Assembly: GCA_947452665.1 (NCBI GenBank)
Contig: CANGEH010000045.1
Coordinates: 1 to 11,038, forward strand
Source of the DNA: Caulobacteraceae bacterium
GTDB taxonomy: Bacteria; Pseudomonadota; Alphaproteobacteria; Caulobacterales; Caulobacteraceae
Length of the DNA: 11,038 bases
Direction of reading: 5' to 3'
Every line of letters begins with the position of its first letter. Within the stretch, counting starts at the first letter, position 1. Both the position numbers and the translations under genes were made by a program. This document shows, one piece after another, positions 5,650 through 11,038 of the stretch. The notes under the pieces were generated by a model. It had not been told where the DNA came from. It searched no databases and saw only the letters and a list, made by a program, of their open reading frames with translations.

Positions 5650-6615
5650 TCAATCCACCGCATCAATCACGGCGGCGGCGCGGCGATTATCCCGCGCCTC
5701 ACGCCAGGTGATAAACAGGGTCGAACAGACCACAACCCCCGCGCCCATAAGAGTCGCCAGTTGTGGGACATCGTGAAACACCAAGAATCCAACGGTAACC
5801 GCGAACACAAGCCGCATATAGTCAATCGGGGCCATGGCGGCGGCATCCCCGATCTGCATGCCCTTGATGTAACAGGCCTGGGCCATGACGCCCAAAACGC
5901 CCATGGCGATCAATAGGCCAAGATCGGTCAGACTGGGCCAACGCCAGGACAAGAGGGCCATTGGGATGGAAAACACCAGGCCCAGGGCCGAGGACCAGAC
6001 CAAAAGCGTAAACGGCTTGTGATCACGCGTCAGGACCTTCATCCCGGCTATGGTCAAGGCAAACAAGAAGGCAGACCCTAGGGCGGCGGCCTGGGGCAGA
6101 CCGAAGGCCGCGCTTGAGCCTGTGGGCCGCAGCATGATCACAACGCCCAAAAATCCAACCACACTGGCCCCGATCCGCAAGGGCCCAAGCTTTTCGCCCA
6201 ACACAAACCCGGCAAGCGGCACCAGCCAAAGCGTGCGGGTAAAGGACAAGGCATTGGCATCGGCTAGGGGCAGTTTTTGGAACGCATAAAACCCAAGCGT
6301 CATGGCTAGGGTCCCGGCCGAGGATCGAAACAGCAAGATCCAGGGCTTGGTTGAATGAAACGATCCGCGCCAATCCCTCGCCATCATGGGCAAGAGCACC
6401 AGCAAGGCGGCACCCTGGCGATAAAAGGTCTGGACCGAGGCCGAATAGCCCGCCCCCAAAAACTTCACCAGGGCCGTCATCAGGGTAAAGGCCAGGGCCG
6501 ATCCCAGCATCCAGATCGCGCCGCGCGTATTGGGCGCAAGCCCCGCCAGCCAAAGGCGCAATACTGAGTGATAAGCGCCTTTTGAGGGTCTGATATCTCT
6601 ATCTGGAAGGGTCAT
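5650..6615 (-). CDS. EamA/DMT-superfamily transporter
   Basis: This 321-residue inner-membrane protein has about ten hydrophobic segments in two EamA halves (roughly 30-162 and 173-303), the layout of drug/metabolite transporters that mostly export metabolites. First-half motifs are FYRQGAALL (64-72), then PLADANALSFTRTLW (116-130) and the LGEKLGPLR loop (139-147). The second half has GMQIGDAAAMAPIDYMRLVF (252-271), the internal counterpart. The start at 6615 was chosen because ATG at 6615-6613 overlaps the TGA of the dioxygenase gene at 6614-6612 (ATGA), a standard translational-coupling arrangement. A longer reading frame running back to 6807 lies inside the dioxygenase gene and encodes a non-membrane extension rich in Cys and Arg, so it is rejected. 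As last gene of an SDR-dioxygenase-transporter operon, it may export that pathway's product; the substrate is unknown. Confidence 0.9.
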   Translation of the reverse strand: MTLPDRDIRPSKGAYHSVLRLWLAGLAPNTRGAIWMLGSALAFTLMTALVKFLGAGYSASVQTFYRQGAALLVLLPMMARDWRGSFHSTKPWILLFRSSAGTLAMTLGFYAFQKLPLADANALSFTRTLWLVPLAGFVLGEKLGPLRIGASVVGFLGVVIMLRPTGSSAAFGLPQAAALGSAFLFALTIAGMKVLTRDHKPFTLLVWSSALGLVFSIPMALLSWRWPSLTDLGLLIAMGVLGVMAQACYIKGMQIGDAAAMAPIDYMRLVFAVTVGFLVFHDVPQLATLMGAGVVVCSTLFITWREARDNRRAAAVIDAVD

Positions 6616-7331
6616 TCCGGCGTCCCGTAGCGTATCCATCCGGTCAGGGACAGACGCGGCGCCCCGGCAAACGGTGCGACATAGGTAACACAGTGGTTTT
6701 GTGGCACCCGAAATATATTCAAGGCATTGAATCTGGGCGTATAGGCTTCGGCAATATGCCCATCCTGGTCCAAAAATGCCAATAAACCGCCCCAGTCGGC
6801 AATCCAATCAGGGGTCAGGTTGAGGACATAGGCATAGAGCCGGTTCTTGCCCTCCATAAGGTCGCTATGGGCCGTCAAAAAGTCGCCGGGTCGATAGCGC
6901 GTCGCCTGGAGGTCGCAAAACCGAACGCGGTCATCACCTGTCAATTGCCGCACCAAGGTCAAGAACTCTGCGCTATTGACCAGGTCATAGGCTGCCTTGA
7001 GCACGGGGTTCGTGTCCTGGCCGCTTATGACCGCGTCGCTGACCTTATAGCTATCAAATCGGTACTGAAAGCCATGCGTCGCGGCCTCGAGCACCACTTG
7101 ATCGAGCTGTGCAAGCACGCCGGGGTCCTGGGCTTGATAGAGCTCGAGCGGCGAGTCTATGTGCCGACCGCCGGCATTAAAGGCCCGGTTCCAAGCCACC
7201 TTGTCTGCAAGGGCCGCATACAAGGTCTGGGCAGAGCCCAGAGCCAGGAAATCGGGCAGATGCAGACGCCCAAAGCGCGCGAAGGTCGCCGCCAAGGCCT
7301 TGGGTTGGTGTCGAGGATCGATCGCGAACAT
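6612..7331 (-). CDS. 2-oxoglutarate/Fe(II)-dependent dioxygenase (prolyl-hydroxylase-like fold)
   Basis: This 239-residue protein has the double-stranded beta-helix motifs of 2OG-Fe(II) oxygenases. YRPGDFLTAHSD (146-157) gives the iron ligands His155 and Asp157, followed by the strand RLYAYVLNLTPDW and WGGLLAFL. The third ligand is His213 (PQNHCVTYV), and Arg226 in APRLSLTGW fits the 2-oxoglutarate carboxylate. The motif spacing and the GGLLAF strand resemble the Ofd1/TPA1/EGLN-type prolyl hydroxylase branch (2OG-FeII_Oxy families). The N-terminal 140 residues are helical and less recognisable. ATG at 7331 lies 6 nt after the SDR stop, and its TGA overlaps the transporter ATG, so three genes appear translationally linked. 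It hydroxylates an unknown substrate: a protein residue, a free amino acid or a small metabolite. The adjacent SDR and exporter favour a small molecule, but this is inference. Confidence 0.88.
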   Translation of the reverse strand: MFAIDPRHQPKALAATFARFGRLHLPDFLALGSAQTLYAALADKVAWNRAFNAGGRHIDSPLELYQAQDPGVLAQLDQVVLEAATHGFQYRFDSYKVSDAVISGQDTNPVLKAAYDLVNSAEFLTLVRQLTGDDRVRFCDLQATRYRPGDFLTAHSDLMEGKNRLYAYVLNLTPDWIADWGGLLAFLDQDGHIAEAYTPRFNALNIFRVPQNHCVTYVAPFAGAPRLSLTGWIRYGTPE

Positions 7332-7337
7332 GGCAGC

Positions 7338-8216
7338 CTATTGCGAGGCCATGGCCAGTCGCATCTGCTCGGCCTGTTCGGGCGAAATGCCAAGCGCGGT
7401 CAGGAGCGGGGACGGCGAATTCTTGTCCCAGGCATGACGTCCGCCCATGGTGATGCCGCCATCGACCACCAGATGCGTGCCGGTAACAAAGGCTGAGGCA
7501 TCCGAGGCCAGGAACAAACACGCCTTGGCAATATCTTCGGGCATGCCGCCCTTGGGCACGGGCTGGAAATCACCAGCGACCGAGGCGATCTGGGCTGCCA
7601 TCTGGTCGGACACTTCGCGCGGCAGGCCCATGGCTGTGCCAAAGATCGAGGTTGCAATCAGGCCCGGGCAGATCGCATTGACCCGAATATTTTGCGGCGA
7701 CAATTCAGCCGCCGAACACTTGGTCAGATGGATCACAGCGCACTTGGCGGTCGAATAGGCGAGCGGACCCCAACCCGCCTGCAGGCCTGCGATCGAGGCG
7801 GTATTGACAATCGCCCCGCCGCCACGCGCGCGCATCAAGGGCACGGCATGCTTCATGCCCAGCACGACGGCGCGAACCAAAAGGTTCATGACGCTGTCCC
7901 AGGCCTCTGCAGTCATGTCCTCAACCCCGTTCGAGGCCCCGCCCGCACCGGCATTGTTAAACAGGATATCCAGGCCGCCAAAGGCCTCAGCGGCCGTGGC
8001 CATGACCTTGGCAATATGGGCTTCCTGGGTGACATCGCAGTGCACATAACGCAGGGCATCACCAAACCGGGCCTCGAGCATAGCGCCCTTATCGTCCTGC
8101 ATATCGGCGACCACCACCTTGGCGCCCTCAGCGATAAACAATTCAACCGTGCCCAGACCAATGCCCGAACATCCGCCCGTAATCACAGCAATCTTGCCGT
8201 CCAATGAACCCGTCAT
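7338..8216 (-). CDS. Short-chain dehydrogenase/reductase with a C-terminal tail
   Basis: This 292-residue NAD(P)-dependent classical SDR has TGGCSGIG at 13-20, Asp38 as NAD determinant, Asp61-Val62, NNAG at 87-90 and the tetrad Asn111, Ser141, Tyr154 and Lys158. After the usual C-terminal VVDGGITMGG (250-259), about 33 more residues follow (HAWDKNSPSPLL, then LGISPEQAEQMRLAMASQ). Ordinary classical SDRs of 245-260 residues lack them. The start is the ATG at 8216 with GGGAGAG 6 nt upstream; a TTG at 8231 would use this ribosome site as codons and is rejected. It is the first gene of an operon with the dioxygenase (6 nt gap) and EamA transporter. A TACAAT -10 element and a palindrome lie just upstream. 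It probably oxidises or reduces the compound handled by the dioxygenase, but no substrate can be named. Confidence 0.92.
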   Translation of the reverse strand: MTGSLDGKIAVITGGCSGIGLGTVELFIAEGAKVVVADMQDDKGAMLEARFGDALRYVHCDVTQEAHIAKVMATAAEAFGGLDILFNNAGAGGASNGVEDMTAEAWDSVMNLLVRAVVLGMKHAVPLMRARGGGAIVNTASIAGLQAGWGPLAYSTAKCAVIHLTKCSAAELSPQNIRVNAICPGLIATSIFGTAMGLPREVSDQMAAQIASVAGDFQPVPKGGMPEDIAKACLFLASDASAFVTGTHLVVDGGITMGGRHAWDKNSPSPLLTALGISPEQAEQMRLAMASQ

Positions 8217-8222
8217 GCGTCG

Positions 8223-8229
8223 CTCTCCC
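8223..8229 (-). promoter_or_regulatory. Ribosome binding site for the tailed SDR gene
   Basis: On the minus strand GGGAGAG lies 6 nt before the ATG at 8216, which decides this start over the TTG at 8231. Confidence 0.8.
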
Positions 8230-8240
8230 AATAGATTATC

Positions 8241-8264
8241 ATTGTAAACTCACACGCGTTTGAG
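8241..8264 (-). promoter_or_regulatory. Promoter -10 element and operator-like palindrome between tetR and the SDR operon
   Basis: On the minus strand TACAAT (8246-8241) matches the -10 consensus at five of six bases and would start transcription about 17 nt before the SDR start codon region. Two bases upstream of it lies CTCACACGCGTTTGAG (8249-8264, plus-strand reading), a 16-bp dyad with arms CTCA/TGAG and core ACGCGT and one mismatched pair. It occupies the spacer between -35 and -10, a classical repressor position. The -35 hexamer at 17-bp spacing is poor (ACTCGC-like). The TetR gene ends 22 bp away, so TetR is an obvious candidate ligand, but this is inference. Confidence 0.5.
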
Positions 8265-8286
8265 CGAGTGGCTAGGCCTTTTTGTC

Positions 8287-8901
8287 TTATCCTGCGGGCG
8301 CATAGGCCCGCAAAAACCTTTGTGTAATGTTTCGGGCGAGGCGGTCTATCTCGGCGGCGTCTTCGCCAAGGTTAAGACCAAGCAGGGCGCGGATTTGGCG
8401 ATGGCCGCCGCACATGCCCGCAAACATTTCGGCCGCCTCGAGCGGATCATCGACATTCAGCCGCCCAGCCAGGGTCTCAGCTTCCAAAAACTGCGCCAAA
8501 AGCGCGCGGGTCGTGCTGGGCCCGGCCTCAAACACGGCGCGGGCAAGGTCCGGCATGGCCCCGGCCCCCTGCACCGTGACCCGCATCAAGGCATAGGCCT
8601 TGGCATTGGTCACAATGGCGATCAAGGTCGTGGCAAGCGCGGTCAAGGTTTGTTCAGGGTGTTCCGCCGCTCCGGGCACGCGCAAGGGCGCGGTAATGCT
8701 GGCCACCCGCCGGGCGACCAGGGCATGGATCAGTTCGGTCTTGCAGCCAAACTGATTATAGATGGTCTGTTTAGACACGCCCGCGCGGCTGGCAATCGCC
8801 GCAATCGAGGCGCCAAGTCCGCGCTCGGCTAGGACATCGGCCGCCGCATCAAGGATCGCCTCGCTCTTGCCTTGATCGATCTGTCCGCAAACCCTTGGCA
8901 T
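8287..8901 (-). CDS. TetR/AcrR-family transcriptional regulator
   Basis: This 204-residue DNA-binding repressor has the TetR N-terminal domain. Helix 1 is at about 11-27 (KSEAILDAAADVLAERG), and the helix-turn-helix at 31-52 reads ASIAAIASRAGVSKQTIYNQFG, then KTELIHALV. The C-terminal ligand-binding half (about 80-200) is helical and resembles the AefR-like TetR subgroup. Its ATG at 8901-8899 shares one base with the TAA of the emrB-like gene (TAATG), so it is the third gene of the emrA-emrB-tetR operon and probably autoregulates the pump. A GAGAG ribosome-like stretch lies within the last emrB codons. Effector and operator are not known. Control of the downstream SDR operon is possible because a palindrome lies directly after this gene. 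Confidence 0.93.
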   Translation of the reverse strand: MPRVCGQIDQGKSEAILDAAADVLAERGLGASIAAIASRAGVSKQTIYNQFGCKTELIHALVARRVASITAPLRVPGAAEHPEQTLTALATTLIAIVTNAKAYALMRVTVQGAGAMPDLARAVFEAGPSTTRALLAQFLEAETLAGRLNVDDPLEAAEMFAGMCGGHRQIRALLGLNLGEDAAEIDRLARNITQRFLRAYAPAG

Positions 8902-10484
8902 TAATGGCTCTCAGCGGGCGCCGCAAAAACAGACGGGGCTGGCTTTATAAAGAGGGCGGCAAACCCTGCCAAAAAGCAGACCACGGCCAGAACCGTAAAG
9001 GCATCGCCATAAGCCAGGGTACTGGCAGAGCGCGTAATCACCATTTTTAGCACCTTGCGGCTAGCCGAGGCCGGGTCCGCCAAGCCCATCTGGCTCATGC
9101 GCTCGGCCATGCCGGCCATCATGGCCTGGGCCTGAACACTGGCCACGCTCATGCGCGACGAGATCTCATTGACATGAACCCGGGTGGCCACCACCAGGGT
9201 GCTGGACAAGATCGCCATGCCCATGGCCCCGCCGACATTTCTCGACAGGTTTACAAGACTGGAAGCCGACTTGACCATGCTGGGCTCAAGCGTCGACATG
9301 GTCACGTTTTGGGTGGCGATCATGGCGACCATCACACCCACGCCGCGGAAGGCTTGCAAGCTGGCCAGTTCCCAAAAGCCCCATTGCGGGGTCACTTCAT
9401 GGCCTAACCAAAAGCCATAGCCCGCGCAGAAAAACCCAAACACGATCGGAAGTCGCGGATCAACAAGGCGCACAAACCGGCCAAGCAAGGGGCCGGTCAG
9501 GAACATGGATAGGCCCGATACCACCATGGTGGTGCCAACCTCGGACGAGGAAAAGCCGCGCACCCGACCCAGAAATAGCGGCAGCAAATAGGTTCCGCCA
9601 AACAGGCTGGCACCTGAAACAAAGGTCATACAGACCCCAATCAGGAAATTGGAATTGCTAAAGGCGCGCAGTTCGACAATCGGCTGGCTATAGGTCAAGG
9701 AGCGCCACACAAACAATAGACCCGCCACCAGGGCAGCGACGCCGAGCGCGAGGATTAGGCCATCTTGAAACCAAGAATTGCGGGTGCCTTCTTCGAGCAC
9801 ATATTGCAGGCTCATCAAAAACACCGCCATCACGGCTAGGCCAAACCAGTCAAACCCCTTTGACAGACTTGGATCGCCCTTGTCGAAATCGCCATAGCGG
9901 CCGACCAAGAACAAAACGAGCGCGCCGGGGATGACATTAATAAAGAACAGCCAGCGCCAGCTTAACAGATCGGTCAAATGCCCGCCCAAGGTCGGGCCAA
10001 TAGTAGGCGCGAGGGTAACGATCAGGCCCATGACAATACTGGCCGACATCCGCCGCTCCGGCGGGAAGGCGGTAAAGGCCACGGCAAACACAGTGGGGAT
10101 CATGGCGCCGCCAATAAAGCCCTGCAGCGCCCGGGTCACAATCATGGTCTCAATATTGGACGACAGTCCGGTCAGGACGCTCATGATCACAAAGCCAAAG
10201 CACGAGGCCATATAGACCTTCTGGGTCCCCCACAGCCGGGTCAGATAGGCCGTGAGCGGGATCATCACCACTTCGGCGACCAGATAGGCGGTCTGGATCC
10301 AGCTGACCTCGTCGGCGCTAGCCCCGATACCGGCCTGAATCTGTGGCAAGGACGAGGCCACGATCTGGATGTCCAAAATCGCCATAAACTGGCCAATCAC
10401 CATGGCCCCGAAGCCAAGCATCAGCTTGGTCCAGTTGACGGCAGGCGCAGGCGTCATGGCCCCCGCTTGGGTCTCTATGGTCAC
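8901..10484 (-). CDS. emrB: EmrB/QacA-type (DHA2) multidrug efflux MFS permease
   Basis: This 527-residue inner-membrane proton-driven exporter has the length and about 14 transmembrane segments of the DHA2 family. Family motifs are LDIQIVASSLP (37-47, helix 1), SWIQTAYLVAEVVMIPL (61-77), RALQGFIGGAMIPT (118-131), and the antiporter motif C GPTLGGHLTDLLSWRW (163-178) followed by LFFINVIPG. A hydrophilic Met/Ser/Ala-rich periplasmic loop (about 434-490) lies between the last two helices, as usual in EmrB. The start is a GTG at 10484 whose G-TGA overlaps the adaptor's stop by four bases; ATG at 10457 would shorten the cytoplasmic N terminus by nine residues and is the alternative. With the EmrA-like adaptor and an outer-membrane channel not in the window, it would form a tripartite pump for hydrophobic drugs or toxic metabolites. 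Confidence 0.94.
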   Translation of the reverse strand: MTIETQAGAMTPAPAVNWTKLMLGFGAMVIGQFMAILDIQIVASSLPQIQAGIGASADEVSWIQTAYLVAEVVMIPLTAYLTRLWGTQKVYMASCFGFVIMSVLTGLSSNIETMIVTRALQGFIGGAMIPTVFAVAFTAFPPERRMSASIVMGLIVTLAPTIGPTLGGHLTDLLSWRWLFFINVIPGALVLFLVGRYGDFDKGDPSLSKGFDWFGLAVMAVFLMSLQYVLEEGTRNSWFQDGLILALGVAALVAGLLFVWRSLTYSQPIVELRAFSNSNFLIGVCMTFVSGASLFGGTYLLPLFLGRVRGFSSSEVGTTMVVSGLSMFLTGPLLGRFVRLVDPRLPIVFGFFCAGYGFWLGHEVTPQWGFWELASLQAFRGVGVMVAMIATQNVTMSTLEPSMVKSASSLVNLSRNVGGAMGMAILSSTLVVATRVHVNEISSRMSVASVQAQAMMAGMAERMSQMGLADPASASRKVLKMVITRSASTLAYGDAFTVLAVVCFLAGFAALFIKPAPSVFAAPAESH

Positions 10485-11038
10485 CGAATTGGGCTCTCAG
10501 GTTGGGCCGTAGCCATGGTCGCCTCAGCAAAAGAGGGGCCGGTCTTGCCGCGTACATCAACCTTGATCTCGACCGACAGGCCGGGCCGCAGGGCACCGCG
10601 CAGAGGGTCACTGGCCTCAACCACAATCTTGACCGGGACGCGCTGAACAATCTTGGTGAAATTGCCAACCGCGTTTTCCACCGGGATCAGGGCAAATTCA
10701 GAGCCTGTTGCGGGTGCAAAACTATCAACCCGGCCATGGATCGGGGTCTTGCCAAAGGCATCGGCCTTGATCTCGACCTTCTGGCCAATACGGATCCGGC
10801 CAACCTGGGTTTCCTTAAAATTGGCCAAGACATAGGTCTCGCCAACCGGCACCACACTCATCAGGGCCGCGCCCGGGCGGACATATTGTCCCGGCCGCAC
10901 AGAGCGCGCGCCAACCACACCGGCAGCAGGGGCCCGAATGACCGTACGATCCAGCTCGATCTTGGCCTGTTGCACAGCCGCCCGCGCCGCCTGGGCCTGG
11001 GCAATCATCTGGTCCTTGGCGGAGCCAAGCGAGGCGGC
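10481..11038 (-). CDS. emrA: EmrA/HlyD-family periplasmic adaptor, N-terminal part beyond the window
   Basis: The last 185 residues are present; the frame is open to the window edge at 11038 and the 5' end is missing. The visible part starts in the second half of the coiled-coil hairpin (KDQMIAQAQAARAAVQQAKI). It continues with the lipoyl/barrel-sandwich half TVIRAPAAGVVGARSVRPGQ, then YVRPGAALMSVVP, a signature of EmrA-type membrane fusion proteins. The beta-barrel domain follows (YVLANFKETQVGRIRIGQKV), ending with PVKIVVEASDPLRGALRPGL. A Met at 11008 lies inside the coiled coil and is not the start. The product bridges the EmrB permease to an outer-membrane channel. Its TGA at 10483-10481 overlaps the emrB GTG, so the two subunits are translationally coupled. 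Confidence 0.93.
   Translation of the reverse strand, partial: AASLGSAKDQMIAQAQAARAAVQQAKIELDRTVIRAPAAGVVGARSVRPGQYVRPGAALMSVVPVGETYVLANFKETQVGRIRIGQKVEIKADAFGKTPIHGRVDSFAPATGSEFALIPVENAVGNFTKIVQRVPVKIVVEASDPLRGALRPGLSVEIKVDVRGKTGPSFAEATMATAQPESPIR

Noticed and set aside
6616..6807. 64-residue N-terminal extension of the EamA transporter
   Set aside because: It lies wholly within the dioxygenase coding region in another frame; the ATGA overlap at 6612-6615 gives a better start.
6867..7496. 209-codon plus-strand open frame opposite the dioxygenase and SDR
   Set aside because: It spans the junction of two genes with intact catalytic motifs on the other strand and shows no domain of its own.
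9978..10646. 222-codon plus-strand open frame opposite emrB and emrA
   Set aside because: The translation is dominated by Gly, His, Arg and Asp, typical of the antisense of a membrane protein gene; no ribosome site or family match.
1..11038. Mobile elements, CRISPR arrays, tRNA or rRNA genes
   Set aside because: I found no transposase or integrase, no regularly spaced repeats, no terminal inverted repeats with target duplications and no tRNA-like or rRNA-like sequence; composition looks even across the window.

Overview
The window is a gene-dense stretch (about 95% coding) of moderately GC-rich DNA that looks like an ordinary alphaproteobacterial chromosome. A Caulobacterales- or Sphingomonadales-like host fits best: there is a CC0125/CC1285-type lipoprotein, several short-chain dehydrogenases of the kind abundant in those orders, an HSD10-like dehydrogenase, and an EmrAB efflux pair with an adjoining TetR gene. 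This placement rests on gene content and codon style only. There is no rRNA, tRNA, CRISPR array, transposase or phage gene.

Left part, plus strand: the 3' tail of a probable fadB/fadJ-like 3-hydroxyacyl-CoA dehydrogenase (1-142) is closed by a hairpin. A zinc-dependent alcohol dehydrogenase (273-1373) and a classical SDR (1392-2126) follow as a tight pair. Next come a MAPEG-family membrane protein (2225-2629), a strong intrinsic terminator (2678-2708), a LysE/RhtB exporter with a TTG start (2727-3374) and a tryptophan/tyrosine/glycine-rich lipoprotein (3405-3992). A bidirectional terminator (4013-4047) separates these from a converging HSD10-like SDR (4069-4851, minus). That gene diverges from a YhhN/TMEM86-like membrane protein (4996-5649, plus).

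Right part, minus strand: read in the direction of transcription, a truncated EmrA/HlyD periplasmic adaptor (10481 to beyond 11038), an EmrB/DHA2 efflux pump (8901-10484) and a TetR regulator (8287-8901) overlap by 4 and 1 bases and form one operon. After 70 bp holding a TACAAT -10 element and a 16-bp near-palindrome, a second operon begins. It encodes an SDR with a long C-terminal tail (7338-8216), a 2-oxoglutarate/Fe(II) dioxygenase (6612-7331) and an EamA/DMT-type transporter (5650-6615), with a 6-nt gap and then an ATGA overlap. The transporter abuts the convergent yhhN-like gene with no base between them, the two stop codons forming the palindrome TGATCA.

Together the genes suggest oxidation of alcohols, hydroxyacyl-CoAs and steroid- or terpene-like substrates, with export and detoxification (MAPEG, LysE, EmrAB, EamA). 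No substrate can be read from the sequence. The parts most worth a second look are the SDR-dioxygenase-exporter operon with its operator-like palindrome next to tetR, the aromatic-rich lipoprotein, and the LysE gene squeezed against a terminator with no evident ribosome binding site.
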